64,000 bases of DNA from Psychrobacter sp. P11F6 (GCF_001435295.1 NZ_CM003594.1:2748574-2812573); one strand, 5' to 3'; numbered from the stretch's first letter, positions 37,217-47,075 are shown. Notes: generated from the letters alone by a model not told the origin. Numbers and translations: made by a program.

Positions 37217-38767
37217 TTAAAAACGGGTTTTAAACTTTTTTGGCGCTTGATTCTGCATTTCCTGCATTTGTTTTTGCATCTCTTCGGTGCTTGGCATGTT
37301 GTTTGGATCCAGACCCATCTGCTTAGTCATTTGTTGTGGATTCACATCCTTGACGCCGCCTTGCTGACCGCCACCACCAAATAAAGGACCGCCACCGCCG
37401 CCACCAGCACCGCCGCCACCCATCAACCCTTGCATCGATTTCATCATTTTACTGATGCCTTCAGGCTTGGAAATCATTTTCATCATTTTTGCCATTTGTT
37501 TGTGTTGTTTAAGCAAACGATTGACGTCTTGAATCTCACGACCAGAACCTGCGGCAATACGGCGCTTGCGGCTTGGGTTAATTTTATCGGGATTTTTACG
37601 CTCAAATGGCGTCATCGAATTAATCAACGCTTCCATCTCACGTACTTTTTCTTCTGGCTTAGCATCTTCGACCGCTTTTTGCATATCCGAGCCGCCCATA
37701 CCTGGCATCTTATCTAAGAAGCCTGCCATGCCGCCCATGCTTTTCATTTGCTGAAACTGGGTCAATAGATCCTCAAGGTCGAAATCACCGCCCTTTTGCA
37801 TCTTTTTCGCCATTTTTTCGGCTTTATCACGGTCGATTTTTTGTTCAACTTCTTCGACCAAACTCAGTACGTCACCCATACCAAGTATACGTTGAGCGAT
37901 ACGTTCAGGATGGAACAGCTCTAACGCGTCTAATTTTTCACCGCGACCTAAAAACTTAATCGGTTTGCCAGTAATCGCACGTACAGAAAGTGCCGCACCG
38001 CCGCGCGCATCACCGTCAGTTTTGGTTAAGATGACACCTGTTAATGGCAGCGCATCATTAAAGGCTTTGGCGGTATTTGCCGCATCTTGACCCGTCATCG
38101 CATCGACGACAAATAGCGTTTCAGAAGGATTGACCGCTGCAGTTAACGCCTTAATCTCAGCCATCATAGTCTCATCGATAGCCAGACGACCAGCGGTATC
38201 AATAATCAAAATATCTTGGTACTGAATCTTTGCTTCTTCGATAGCACGTAAGGCAATATCAATCGGATTTTCGTCGCTACTTGAATTAACAAACTTGGCA
38301 TTCACTTGACCTGCCACTTGCTCAAGCTGAGCAATCGCCGCTGGACGATAGACGTCAGCGGATACTAGCATCACCTTTTTCTTATGACGCTCTTGTAAAA
38401 ACTTCGCCAATTTACCGGCCGTCGTGGTTTTACCTGCACCTTGCAAACCAGCCAGTAAATAAACAACTGGTGGCTTACCCGTCATCTCAAGCTGCTGATT
38501 GGCACTGCCCATCATTTCGGTCAGTTCGTCATGGACGATTTTGACAAAGGCTTGCCCCGGTGCCAACTCTTTGAGCACTTCCGCACCAAGCGCTTGCTCT
38601 TTGACGCGCTTCACAAAGTCACGGGTGACGGGTAGCGCGACGTCGGCTTCTAGTAGCGCCATACGCACTTCACGCAGGGTATCTTTGATGTTGTCTTCGG
38701 TCAACTGCCCAGTACCGACGATATTGCGCAGGCTCGACGATAAGCGTTCTGTTAAGGTATCAAACAT
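37217..38767 (-). CDS. ffh: Signal recognition particle protein Ffh
   Basis: Ffh binds 4.5S RNA and signal sequences and delivers ribosomes to FtsY at the membrane. The NG domain has Walker A GLQGAGKTTTAGKLA (about 107), DTAGR and TKTDGDARGG. The Met-rich M domain follows, with the RNA-binding GSGREIQDVNRLLKQHKQM. At 516 residues it exceeds E. coli Ffh (453), because of a Gly-rich run (GGGGAGGGGGGPLFGGGG) and a Met/Gln-rich tail. A 16-nt tandem repeat lies directly upstream. Identification is secure. Confidence 0.97.
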   Translation of the reverse strand: MFDTLTERLSSSLRNIVGTGQLTEDNIKDTLREVRMALLEADVALPVTRDFVKRVKEQALGAEVLKELAPGQAFVKIVHDELTEMMGSANQQLEMTGKPPVVYLLAGLQGAGKTTTAGKLAKFLQERHKKKVMLVSADVYRPAAIAQLEQVAGQVNAKFVNSSSDENPIDIALRAIEEAKIQYQDILIIDTAGRLAIDETMMAEIKALTAAVNPSETLFVVDAMTGQDAANTAKAFNDALPLTGVILTKTDGDARGGAALSVRAITGKPIKFLGRGEKLDALELFHPERIAQRILGMGDVLSLVEEVEQKIDRDKAEKMAKKMQKGGDFDLEDLLTQFQQMKSMGGMAGFLDKMPGMGGSDMQKAVEDAKPEEKVREMEALINSMTPFERKNPDKINPSRKRRIAAGSGREIQDVNRLLKQHKQMAKMMKMISKPEGISKMMKSMQGLMGGGGAGGGGGGPLFGGGGQQGGVKDVNPQQMTKQMGLDPNNMPSTEEMQKQMQEMQNQAPKKFKTRF

Positions 38768-38782
38768 AAATAACTCTCAGTT

Positions 38783-38846
38783 AAAATAATTCTTGGTGAA
38801 AACAATATTTACTTAAAATAATGCTTACTTAAAACAATACTTAGTG
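38783..38846. repeat. Four imperfect 16-nt tandem units upstream of ffh
   Basis: Units at 38783, 38799, 38815 and 38831 share the form AAAAYAAT followed by a TT-rich end, such as AAAACAATATTTACTT and AAAATAATGCTTACTT. They begin 16 bp before the ffh start codon (on the minus strand). The rest of the 38768-39239 spacer holds both promoters and shows no gene. Confidence 0.75.
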
Positions 38847-39239
38847 AAACTGGCTTCAGCTTAAATGGCGGATAAATATTATTAGGGAATACTGTAAATT
38901 ATTTAATCGTATCTTCATAAAAACAATGATAAAAAATAGTCTATTATCAACACTATAGCACCAAGACGACGCCAAAATTATAATGATTTTGCAAATACAG
39001 CATTACCAAAGCTTAGCGCAGCGCTTTATGACTTATAGACAATCGCTTTATAAGCTAGGCATATGAGCGCTTATTCAAGCAAACTTGGCCAAGCATTTAT
39101 AAGGAATAAGCAAGTTGGTGCTCAATTGGCACCCATTTTATGATAAATTGGACGATTATTCTAATCATTCCGATAATACCACTTTAGCATTAAATTGAGC
39201 GGCTATTTTACGCTCAGTATGAGATGAGGCATTCTATCT

Positions 39240-40031
39240 GTGCACTTTGCATTCTTACTTGCTAGCCTAGCCTATATCTTAGTCAGCGCTTACCTTAGTT
39301 GGGCACTGACTCGGGATAAGCCTATCCATAAAGGCATCAGCTTGGGATTATTGATGGTCGGCATGCTCGCGCATGCGGCGCTACTTTATCCTTATGTTGT
39401 GACGCTTTACGGGCTAAACTTCAATCTTTTTAATATCATTAGCCTAATCAGCTTGTTCTTTTTGTTCTTCTATTTTTTATTTTGTTTATATCGCCCTATT
39501 GTCAGTCTGGGCATACTGGCAGCGCCAACAGCATTGGTAGGGTTGACAATTGGCTATATTGGCCGTGCGCCTTATCAACCCATTACAAATATCAGTATTG
39601 GGCTTGAAGCTCATATATTACTATCACTTGCCGCCTATTGTGTGCTGCTGATGGCAGCGGTGCAAGCGCTATTTTTACGCCTACAAATACGCGAACTCAA
39701 GCACCACTCTATTCATCGTTTTTGGGTGAATAAACTACCGTCACTACAAAGTATGGAGAGTCTATTATTCGATATGCTATTGGTCGGTTTTGTCCTACTA
39801 AGTATCGCATTGGGCATTGGCTTTATCTATGTAGAGGATTTGATGGCGCAGCATATTGTGCATAAGACCGTGTTTAGCCTTCTGTCTTGGTTATTGTTTG
39901 GGGCGCTACTGGTCGGTAACTGGCGTGCTGGATGGCGGGGCAAACGTGCCGCCAATATGACTATCTATGCTTTTATCCTATTAGCCATTGGCTTTGTGGG
40001 CAGCAAGTTTGTGTTAGAGATGCTGATATAA
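39240..40031 (+). CDS. ypjD: Inner membrane protein YpjD (cytochrome c assembly family)
   Basis: A 263-residue membrane protein of the CcsA/CcmC-like superfamily with eight hydrophobic helices. Motifs include LAHAALLYPYVVTLYGLNFNLFN and the late helix region HIVHKTVFSLLSWLLFGALLVGNWRAGWRGKRA. The start is GTG. In gamma-proteobacteria ypjD (corB) is regularly divergent from ffh, exactly as here. E. coli YpjD has 263 residues. A role with magnesium/cobalt-related CorC proteins has been suggested for relatives; the function here is not shown. Confidence 0.9.
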   Translation: MHFAFLLASLAYILVSAYLSWALTRDKPIHKGISLGLLMVGMLAHAALLYPYVVTLYGLNFNLFNIISLISLFFLFFYFLFCLYRPIVSLGILAAPTALVGLTIGYIGRAPYQPITNISIGLEAHILLSLAAYCVLLMAAVQALFLRLQIRELKHHSIHRFWVNKLPSLQSMESLLFDMLLVGFVLLSIALGIGFIYVEDLMAQHIVHKTVFSLLSWLLFGALLVGNWRAGWRGKRAANMTIYAFILLAIGFVGSKFVLEMLI

Positions 40032-40061
40032 AATCAGCGCTGCAATAGCAATAGGTCCAGA

Positions 40062-40104
40062 AAAAAGCCGTGAGTATTAATGAATAATACTCACGGCTTT
40101 TTTT
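40062..40104. terminator. Bidirectional terminator between ypjD and purU
   Basis: Seventeen-base perfect arms (40062-40078 and 40086-40102) with a seven-base loop and T runs on both strands separate the convergent genes. Confidence 0.95.
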
Positions 40105-40154
40105 AACCTTCTGTTAACCAGCACTTCTCAATTTAAAATCGCTCTAATTAAAGG

Positions 40155-41084
40155 CTAATTAAAAACCACGGTTTTATTACCCGCTACAATCACGCGGTTT
40201 TGTACATGCCAGTTCACAGCGCGTGCCAAGACATTACGCTCGATATCACGACCAATAGCGCGCAGCTCCGTCACACCTTGACGGTGAGTGACTCGGTGTA
40301 CATCTTGCTCAATGATAGGACCTTGATCAAGCTCAGCGGTGACGTAATGCGCGGTCGCGCCGATGAGTTTCACACCTTTATCATAAGCTTGACGATAAGG
40401 GTCAGCTCCCACAAATGCAGGCAAAAATGAATGGTGAATATTGATGACTTGCATCGGCCAACGCTTGACAAAATCAGACGACAATATCTGCATATAACGC
40501 GCCAACACTAGCAAATCATTACCTTCCATCAGCGTATGAATCTGCTCTTCTGCCTCAGCTTTATTGTCCTTGGTCACTGGCACATGATGGAAAGTAATAC
40601 CGAAGTTCTCTACCGATTGGCGCAAGTCTTCGTGATTACTAACGACAGAGGTAATCTCGCAATCAAGTAAACCGCGCTGATGTCGCCATAACAAATCCAG
40701 CAATGCATGATCAAACTTCGACACTAAAATGCCAACTTTCGTCTTGATCGCATTAGCATGTAAACGCCAAGCCATGTTATGGCGCTTGGCTACCGTATGC
40801 CCAAAGCTGGCTTCAAAATTCTCAATAATCTCGCTCAATCCTGCCAAAGCAAACTCTAAACGCATAAAATATTGACCACCCTCATGAGCAGTTGAATACT
40901 GATCGAGAGTGATGATATTAGCGCCATAGCGATGGATAAACTCAGATACCGCTTGGACAATACCGGCTTGATCACGGCATTTAATCAATAGCGTGGCAGT
41001 ATCGATTGTCGTCTTATTAGACAGGTTATTAGATAGTTTATGAGATGAGTTTTTTGCTGAAGTAATCGTTGCAGTGTCTGACAT
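40155..41084 (-). CDS. purU: Formyltetrahydrofolate deformylase
   Basis: PurU hydrolyses 10-formyl-tetrahydrofolate to formate and THF, balancing the one-carbon pool and supplying formate for PurT. A regulatory ACT domain (about 28-105, TATLLIKCRDQAGIVQAVSEFI) precedes the formyltransferase fold, with catalytic Asn/His/Asp in INIHHSFLPAF and LDQGPIIEQDV. I chose the ATG at 41084 (309 residues); the frame extends 19 codons upstream to an ATG at 41141 with no better ribosome site. E. coli PurU has 280; the extra N-terminus is polar. Confidence 0.95.
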   Translation of the reverse strand: MSDTATITSAKNSSHKLSNNLSNKTTIDTATLLIKCRDQAGIVQAVSEFIHRYGANIITLDQYSTAHEGGQYFMRLEFALAGLSEIIENFEASFGHTVAKRHNMAWRLHANAIKTKVGILVSKFDHALLDLLWRHQRGLLDCEITSVVSNHEDLRQSVENFGITFHHVPVTKDNKAEAEEQIHTLMEGNDLLVLARYMQILSSDFVKRWPMQVINIHHSFLPAFVGADPYRQAYDKGVKLIGATAHYVTAELDQGPIIEQDVHRVTHRQGVTELRAIGRDIERNVLARAVNWHVQNRVIVAGNKTVVFN

Positions 41085-41222
41085 AGTGCGCCCAATCAAA
41101 AAATTAAACTTGCTACTGACTTTCAATACGGTCATTAGCATAGGAAACCGACTATTCTAATCGCTTTTACCTAACTTTGCTGATTGAGTTGGTTGTATTT
41201 CGTTATTGAGGTTATAAATACG

Positions 41223-41253
41223 AAACCCCCAACGCGTGGTTGGGGGTTTTTAA
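41223..41253. terminator. Terminator after the Ig-like lipoprotein gene
   Basis: AAACCCCCAA and TTGGGGGTTT form a strong stem. The longer T run is on the plus strand; on the minus strand only three T follow. It lies 19 bp after the minus-strand stop codon, so it most likely ends that gene. Confidence 0.75.
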
Positions 41254-41268
41254 TACTAGAAAAGACTA

Positions 41269-43779
41269 CTAGTTGGCTTCAAAACAAGTATTGTAAATCC
41301 CAAATGGACTAACCCAGTTAGGACGTATTGGCTCACTAATATCAACATCATCTATTAGAACTGGGAAACCTATAGTACGAGACTGCTGTGACTCACTACC
41401 ATCTACGCTAGTATTAACGGTAACTTTTGCTTTATACCATTCTGCATACTCTTTTGGATAGCGTATCGAGAAATCAACTTTACCAAATTGGTCAGTAGTA
41501 AAATTAAAGTTTTGGCTAGAGTTTACTTCATTGCCATCTTTATCGAGCACTGCTGCGACGTTGATAGGATCTAATTGACCATTCCCATTAACATCTTCTC
41601 CAATATCTAAGATACCATTATTATTGGTGTCTTCATTATTACAAGAAACAGGAAAGCCATATCTGTCAGCTGCTGGATCAGTAACTATAGGGAACAAAAG
41701 AGCACGACGATCCCAAACTTTATCAAGTATTTGATTTATACCAACAAAAAACTCACCTTTTATGTAGCTGCTAGGGTTCAAGTTGATCGATACTGGCTGA
41801 TTAATTGCTGGCTTACCTGTACTGTTGAGGACACTGATTGAACCCTTTTGGAAATAATAGACCTGACGCTCACCAGCAGAAACCTTATCCGCAAAAGCAA
41901 AACTGATAAATGTTGATTTCGTTTGTACAGAAATTTCTGTAGTCTTTCTAAGATTTTTGTCTGGGTCGTTTACTTTGAGTTCAGTCTTGTCTGGCAATTG
42001 GAGGAAATTTACCTCGGCTTCAATGATTACGCCATCGGTCTGAGTTGGATTCTGGCCGGCATTATAGGTCACCCTTGCCAAACCACTTGCATCAGTATAA
42101 GCAACCCCTTGGCCTAAGCTACCGCCAGAAGAATCTTTGATCGTCGTGAACTGTACGATGGCGTTTTTGACTGGCGCATCATTGGCATCCAATACACGAG
42201 CAATGACTTCAGTAGCGCCGCCAACACTAAGAACAGAACGCTCAGTCTGTAATAGCAATTTAGTTGGGCTAACTGATACAAAGCTTAGTACAGTTTGCTT
42301 AGTATTATCTGGCTGTCCTACACTTCTATGTGTTGCTGTTATCGTGGCGCTATCAGGCACACTTGATTCGATGAAGAACTCAACCTTTTTATTCGTTACG
42401 GTTAATATGCGACGAGAGCTACCTGCAGTCTGCGCTTCTCCCATACTTGCAAAAACCTTACCTTTATTGGTGATGATAACTACGCTTTCGCCATTCGCTC
42501 CATCTGGGACGTTAAGCGTTACTTTCGTTCTATTATTAACTTTAATATCAGTAATTTGTTCAAAATTCATACTTGAGCTGACAGTAGATCCTACCGTCAA
42601 TATATTAGAAATACGCTGACTACTCTCAGTACCCTTAATCTCAAGACTAAATACATAACTGTCATCATCTGAAGTTTTTAACGTAGCAGAGTTTAAATCA
42701 AATCTAAAATTACCATTATTGTCAGTACTACCAGTACTTACTTCTACGTTATTATTATATAACACTACATTTGCACGATTGATAGGCTTCGCTGCACCGT
42801 CAAGAATTTGCCCAGATACTGAGAAATTCTCTCCTGTACTTACTATGTTTTTGGAAGACACCACATTACTCGCACGAGTACCTGACACTATAATAGGAAA
42901 ACTTTGCTCAACGATACTATTCTTTTCATCATCAACAACGATGGTTAGTAGACTCTCATGATTTAATTGAGCGTCGATACTTACTCTGCTCTGTACTAGC
43001 TGAACAGCGATAAGCCCCTGCTCATTAGTGACTTGCTTAGAAGGACTGCTTAGAGACAAACCATATAATGCAGCATCAGTGATGCCTATAATCACAGGAA
43101 CACCTGCAACAATACCGCCTTTTTTATCAGTAACTCTAATATTTACTGTTGCTGTATCTGCACCGGTCAATAACTCAGTTTTATCAGATGAAATAAACAC
43201 ATCATAAACATCATCTTTTTGAGTATTGGTATTATTTTCTTTTCCGAATAGGGTGATAGATTGCTGAATGCCATCAACGCTAACTTCTACTGTTAAACCA
43301 GTTTTAATAAGGAAATCACTTTGAGCAGCAGTCAACTTATTTGTTGCTTGCAGCTCAATAACTGCCCTACCTTTTTCGTCAGTAACAACTCTAGAGCTAG
43401 AAGTGCTAAACAGCCCTGTAGCTTTAGGATCAGTGATCTTAAAGGTAACGGTCTTATTGTCTAACACACCGTTATTCTCATCTAGTATAAGCGCCTCTAT
43501 TTTTATAGAAGTGTCTTTTGCCATATTTACGTTAATACTAGTATAGTTAGATAATATGTATATTTCGCTTGCTTTAATCGTTGACTCTTCTTGATCGCCT
43601 GAACCTTGATCACCAGGATTTTGATTATCAGGAACTACTGGAACCAATCCAATATCAGGCGCTGGTGCAACAGAATCCACAGTATCACCGCCACCACCAC
43701 ATCCAGCTAGAGTTAGTGATATTGTTAACGCCGTAAGCTGAAATAATTTAGAGGTAAAAGGTAATGAGCTATATGACAT
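41269..43779 (-). CDS. Large Ig-like (invasin-type) surface lipoprotein
   Basis: An 836-residue lipoprotein with lipobox LAGC (Cys27) followed by a Gly run and a Pro/Asp-rich linker. Several repeated Big-1-like modules follow, each around 100 residues, with the signatures VTDEKGRAVIELQA, VTNEQGLIAVQLV, and YTDASGLARVTYNAG. A carboxypeptidase-regulatory-like module (NVVLYNNNVEVSTGSTDNNG) lies near 345. Near 740 is a calcium-binding-type loop pair (DTNNNGILDIGED and NGNGQLDP). There is no outer-membrane barrel or LPXTG, so it is probably lipid-anchored at the cell surface. A role in adhesion is inferred. Confidence 0.88.
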   Translation of the reverse strand: MSYSSLPFTSKLFQLTALTISLTLAGCGGGGDTVDSVAPAPDIGLVPVVPDNQNPGDQGSGDQEESTIKASEIYILSNYTSINVNMAKDTSIKIEALILDENNGVLDNKTVTFKITDPKATGLFSTSSSRVVTDEKGRAVIELQATNKLTAAQSDFLIKTGLTVEVSVDGIQQSITLFGKENNTNTQKDDVYDVFISSDKTELLTGADTATVNIRVTDKKGGIVAGVPVIIGITDAALYGLSLSSPSKQVTNEQGLIAVQLVQSRVSIDAQLNHESLLTIVVDDEKNSIVEQSFPIIVSGTRASNVVSSKNIVSTGENFSVSGQILDGAAKPINRANVVLYNNNVEVSTGSTDNNGNFRFDLNSATLKTSDDDSYVFSLEIKGTESSQRISNILTVGSTVSSSMNFEQITDIKVNNRTKVTLNVPDGANGESVVIITNKGKVFASMGEAQTAGSSRRILTVTNKKVEFFIESSVPDSATITATHRSVGQPDNTKQTVLSFVSVSPTKLLLQTERSVLSVGGATEVIARVLDANDAPVKNAIVQFTTIKDSSGGSLGQGVAYTDASGLARVTYNAGQNPTQTDGVIIEAEVNFLQLPDKTELKVNDPDKNLRKTTEISVQTKSTFISFAFADKVSAGERQVYYFQKGSISVLNSTGKPAINQPVSINLNPSSYIKGEFFVGINQILDKVWDRRALLFPIVTDPAADRYGFPVSCNNEDTNNNGILDIGEDVNGNGQLDPINVAAVLDKDGNEVNSSQNFNFTTDQFGKVDFSIRYPKEYAEWYKAKVTVNTSVDGSESQQSRTIGFPVLIDDVDISEPIRPNWVSPFGIYNTCFEAN

Positions 43780-44047
43780 GTTTTGGACTCCGCGTCAGCA
43801 GTAATTTATTCGAGCAAATAAACAAAAATCATTACACAGAATCATAATAGATTGGTAATGATACATAGATTTACATTAACACTCGTTGTATTAACAGATT
43901 GTATTAAATATATAACAGCAACTTTACTGACTTTTGTCATAACTTACAACTAAAAATTAATTTTTACTATTAAATAATCAACAACATAGCCAGTGAATTT
44001 CAGGGTATAATAGCCATCCTTTAGATCGACAATAATCATAAAAATAT

Positions 44048-44076
44048 TTGAGTATTCATCACTTTTATGGTATAAA
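44048..44076 (+). promoter_or_regulatory. Sigma-70 promoter of rpmB-rpmG
   Basis: TTGAGT (44048-44053) and TATAAA (44071-44076) are 17 bp apart. This predicts a 5' leader of about 180 nt before rpmB. Another TATAAT lies at 44006-44011 without a clear -35 box. The 43780-44264 spacer has no other gene. Confidence 0.7.
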
Positions 44077-44223
44077 TGTCGGCTTTAAAATTTTCTGAAT
44101 TGGTACGCTTGTTATTTGCCTTTAGATAACAGCAATATCAACTCAACATTCATATAGTTTTGTTTGGTGCAAAGCTGCCGCTTGCTGTGTCCATGCCGCA
44201 AAAACGTGCAACTTGCCCAGACT

Positions 44224-44244
44224 GGTATGAGAAAAACTCATACC
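44224..44244 (+). promoter_or_regulatory. Leader hairpin just upstream of rpmB
   Basis: GGTATGAG (44224-44231) pairs perfectly with CTCATACC (44237-44244), ending 9 bp before the ribosome site GGAG. It may tune rpmB translation. Confidence 0.6.
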
Positions 44245-44264
44245 TCATAGATTAGGAGTTCGCC

Positions 44265-44501
44265 ATGTCTCGAGTTTGCCAAGTGACTGGAAAGCGCCCT
44301 ATGGTGGGTAATAATGTTTCGCACGCAAACAACAAAACCCGTCGTCGCTTTCTACCAAACCTTCATAACCATCGTTTTTGGGTAGAGTCTGAAAATCGTT
44401 TTGTACGTCTACGTGTGTCTACCAAAGGTATGCGCACTATTGACAAACTTGGTATCGATAAAGTGTTAGCAGATATGCGCGCACAAGGTCAAAAAGTATA
44501 A
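44265..44501 (+). CDS. rpmB: 50S ribosomal protein L28
   Basis: Ribosomal protein L28, 78 residues, the same length as in E. coli. It has the family start [43 protein letters not shown] nine bases upstream sets the ATG. It is followed by rpmG in the usual rpmBG order. Confidence 0.98.
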   Translation: MSRVCQVTGKRPMVGNNVSHANNKTRRRFLPNLHNHRFWVESENRFVRLRVSTKGMRTIDKLGIDKVLADMRAQGQKV

Positions 44502-44511
44502 GTTAAGACTG

Positions 44512-44554
44512 GCAGCTTAATATCTCGATAATTTTCGTCATTTAAGCTGCTTTT
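44512..44554 (+). promoter_or_regulatory. Hairpin with short T run between rpmB and rpmG
   Basis: GCAGCTTAA (44512-44520) pairs with TTAAGCTGC (44542-44550), followed by TTTT. It could act as a partial terminator or an RNA processing site that balances L28 and L33. Confidence 0.5.
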
Positions 44555-44634
44555 CTGCTGCATCTTATGTAGCTACTTAATATTTTAGATCCGTACCTAT
44601 CGTTTGAAGACCCCTCATTTACAGGAAAGCTATC

Positions 44635-44790
44635 ATGAGAGATAAAATTAAATTAGTATCAACAGCTGGTACTGGGTATTACTACACCACTACTAAAAAC
44701 AAACGCACTATGCCTGGCAAAATGGAAATGAAGAAATTCGATCCAAAAATTCGCCAGCACGTGATGTTTAAAGAAGCTAAGATCAAATAA
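44635..44790 (+). CDS. rpmG: 50S ribosomal protein L33
   Basis: Ribosomal protein L33, 51 residues, beginning [22 protein letters not shown] and ending MFKEAKIK. It lacks the CxxC zinc pairs, so it is the zinc-independent (C-minus) form. AGGAAAG upstream gives the start. It lies 130 bp after rpmB and is followed by a strong terminator. Confidence 0.97.
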   Translation: MRDKIKLVSTAGTGYYYTTTKNKRTMPGKMEMKKFDPKIRQHVMFKEAKIK

Positions 44791-44847
44791 TTGCTATAAT
44801 TTATAGAATATATTTTCATAAATACTTTCTATATAGAAGTTATTTGA

Positions 44848-44883
44848 AAAAAAAGGGTATATCAATTGATATACCCTTTTTTA
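44848..44883. terminator. Intrinsic terminator of the rpmB-rpmG operon
   Basis: A perfect 30-base palindrome (44851-44880, AAAAGGGTATATCAA and its complement) with T runs on both strands. Confidence 0.93.
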
Positions 44884-44955
44884 TGCTTGCTACTTTTTAT
44901 GATGATTATTTTAATTGACTACTACTAACCAGCTTAACAGTAACCCAGCTCATCA

Positions 44956-45267
44956 CTAACTATAGTGCGTCGGCTCTTTGTCATAAACATGCGCATGCCA
45001 TTGGCTCATCTGCTTTTGCATAATGACCTGAATCGCGGCATGAATCATATGCTGACCTATCGCTTGGGTGTCACTACCGAGCAGCTCTTTAAGCTTTTCA
45101 GAAAAATCAATGGTCATCAGCGGCGCTTCGTCTTGTTCCGCGTCACGTAACAATAAGCGACCATCTTCTGCCTCTACCAACTCAAGGGTAGTCTCTTTGG
45201 CAAATCCTGCAAATTGATCCGTACTTTCGTTATCTACTTCTATATCATTATCGATATCGTATGGCAT
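44956..45267 (-). CDS. Uncharacterised acidic protein
   Basis: A 103-residue soluble, acidic protein with no family I can name. It contains TTLELVEAEDGRLLLRDAE and a helical C-terminal half (SEKLKELLG, MIHAAIQVIMQKQMSQW). The ATG at 45267 has AGGA eight bases upstream and is preferred over the ATG at 45282 and a TTG at 45303. It looks like a small conserved protein of Moraxellaceae, but this rests on composition and placement. Confidence 0.72.
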   Translation of the reverse strand: MPYDIDNDIEVDNESTDQFAGFAKETTLELVEAEDGRLLLRDAEQDEAPLMTIDFSEKLKELLGSDTQAIGQHMIHAAIQVIMQKQMSQWHAHVYDKEPTHYS

Positions 45268-45452
45268 GAATTGGTTCCTCATTGTCCCGTCTAATACTTG
45301 CAAGAAAAATCGCGCACCGCAACATTATTGTTTTACAGTAATACGGGTAAAACTATCTTAGTCATACAATGGACGCTTTGGTCTTGAAATTCAAGGCTTG
45401 TCACATAAGTCTTCTACATAAAGGCTCTTTGGGTGTGCTATCACTGATAGTA

Positions 45453-45764
45453 TTAGCGCCAGTAGCGTAATTTTGCCACAGTAAATAAGAAGGCAACAAA
45501 CATACCGAGATAGTACATGAGCTTTAACTCTAATGTCGGATCTCGATATTTAAACGGTAAGGCTACAGTGGCGGTGGCGGTCGGAAATATCAACAGCATA
45601 AGCAGCCAGTTTTCGATGACATTGAGCCAGCCTTGTAAATCAGTACCGTTACGTAATGATGCCAGTCCTAGCAGCAAACAGGCGATAATTAAGCTGGTGA
45701 ATAAGCCATTGGGTAGGTCTTTTGGATAGATGATATTGGCAATCTTGGTCGGTATGATTCTCAT
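45453..45764 (-). CDS. Small membrane protein, function unknown
   Basis: A 103-residue protein with three hydrophobic helices (about 22-36, 50-68, 84-98). The first loop is basic-acidic and the end is basic (KLRYWR). No family recognised. It is separated from neighbours by more than 100 bp on each side. Confidence 0.65.
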   Translation of the reverse strand: MRIIPTKIANIIYPKDLPNGLFTSLIIACLLLGLASLRNGTDLQGWLNVIENWLLMLLIFPTATATVALPFKYRDPTLELKLMYYLGMFVAFLFTVAKLRYWR

Positions 45765-45884
45765 GTAAAATTCCAGTCACGCTTGTAGCGCGTGACTTAA
45801 TAATTAAAAATTGTATAAAAATAGCCTATCATAAATATTGCAATGCACTATTTACCAAACAGCTTTATCTCTGCTCATAAGACT

Positions 45885-46262
45885 CTAACTGTAAGTACCC
45901 ATCAACCATAGCATCGATATACAAGATGTCAAATAGCCCAAGCTAATAGCATTCCAGCTCTCTATATGCATGCCTTTAACTTTGTTAAGTATTTTCGAAC
46001 CTAGCCAAAAAAACAGGGGAATGCCCAACATAAATGCAGGCACAATGACCGCAGCATGACGTAATACTTCACCAGTATCATCACCGACCATTAGGCGAAA
46101 GCCGTAACCCGCCAGACTTAGAACCAAGGCAAATACAGCCAAGCCAATAGTAATACCCTTTGGCACCAAGCTGCGTTGCTGTGTCTCATTCTGAATTGGC
46201 TGCTCAGTGCTTTGCTCTGACTCAGGTGATTCTGACGAATTGATTGAGTTTTTTGTGTCCAT
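45885..46262 (-). CDS. Small membrane protein, function unknown
   Basis: A 125-residue protein. Residues 1-30 are polar and Ser/Glu/Gln-rich (NSSESPESEQSTEQ). Three hydrophobic helices follow (about 35-53, 70-88, 104-122). No family recognised. It lies 120 bp downstream of rpe on the same strand. Confidence 0.68.
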   Translation of the reverse strand: MDTKNSINSSESPESEQSTEQPIQNETQQRSLVPKGITIGLAVFALVLSLAGYGFRLMVGDDTGEVLRHAAVIVPAFMLGIPLFFWLGSKILNKVKGMHIESWNAISLGYLTSCISMLWLMGTYS

Positions 46263-46382
46263 ATTTCACCTTTACGTAACTTGCCGTTATGCATCGTTAT
46301 CCGTTATACAGCACATTTTGCTACTATTCTTTTATGACGAAAATGACTGATCAACGTATTTACCAATCACATAAGACTGAGG

Positions 46383-47075
46383 TTATTCGTTACCATTAGC
46401 CAAAGCCAGCTCAGCACGCATAGCATCAATAGCCACTTTATAGTCATCTTGGCTAAAGATCGCCGACCCTGCCACAAACATATCAGCACCCGCTTCGGCA
46501 ATGGCTCGGATATTACTGGCTTTGATACCGCCATCTACTTCTAATCTGATATCACGACCACTGGTGATGATGCGCTGACGGACTTGGCGCACTTTTTCTA
46601 ACGTCCCTTCAATAAATGACTGACCGCCAAAACCTGGGTTGACGCTCATCAATAAAATTTGATCTACCTTGTCCATCACATAGTCTAAATAATGTAATGG
46701 CGTTGCTGGATTCAATACTAAACCACATTCAGCACCGCCATCTTTGATCAGTTGTAAAGAGCGATCAATATGCCCACTGGCTTCTGGATGAAAAGTGATA
46801 ACACTCGCACCTGCTTCCAAAAACTGCTCAATCATGCCGTCAACTGGCGAGACCATCAAATGCACATCGATTGGTGCATCAATCCCATAATCACGTAGCG
46901 CCTTACAAATCATACTGCCAAAGGTGAGATTGGGTACATAATGGTTGTCCATTACATCAAAATGAATCACATCAGCACCTGATTCCAACACCCTTTCAAC
47001 TTCTTCACCTAGACGTGCAAAATCAGCTGAGAGTATTGATGGAGCGATAAGATAAGGTTTAGAAGGAATAATCAT
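46383..47075 (-). CDS. rpe: Ribulose-phosphate 3-epimerase
   Basis: Interconverts ribulose 5-phosphate and xylulose 5-phosphate in the pentose phosphate pathway. The TIM-barrel motifs are in order: [16 protein letters not shown], the metal-binding [36 protein letters not shown], and [10 protein letters not shown]. The length (230) is normal (E. coli 225). All metal ligands are present. Confidence 0.97.
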   Translation of the reverse strand: MIIPSKPYLIAPSILSADFARLGEEVERVLESGADVIHFDVMDNHYVPNLTFGSMICKALRDYGIDAPIDVHLMVSPVDGMIEQFLEAGASVITFHPEASGHIDRSLQLIKDGGAECGLVLNPATPLHYLDYVMDKVDQILLMSVNPGFGGQSFIEGTLEKVRQVRQRIITSGRDIRLEVDGGIKASNIRAIAEAGADMFVAGSAIFSQDDYKVAIDAMRAELALANGNE

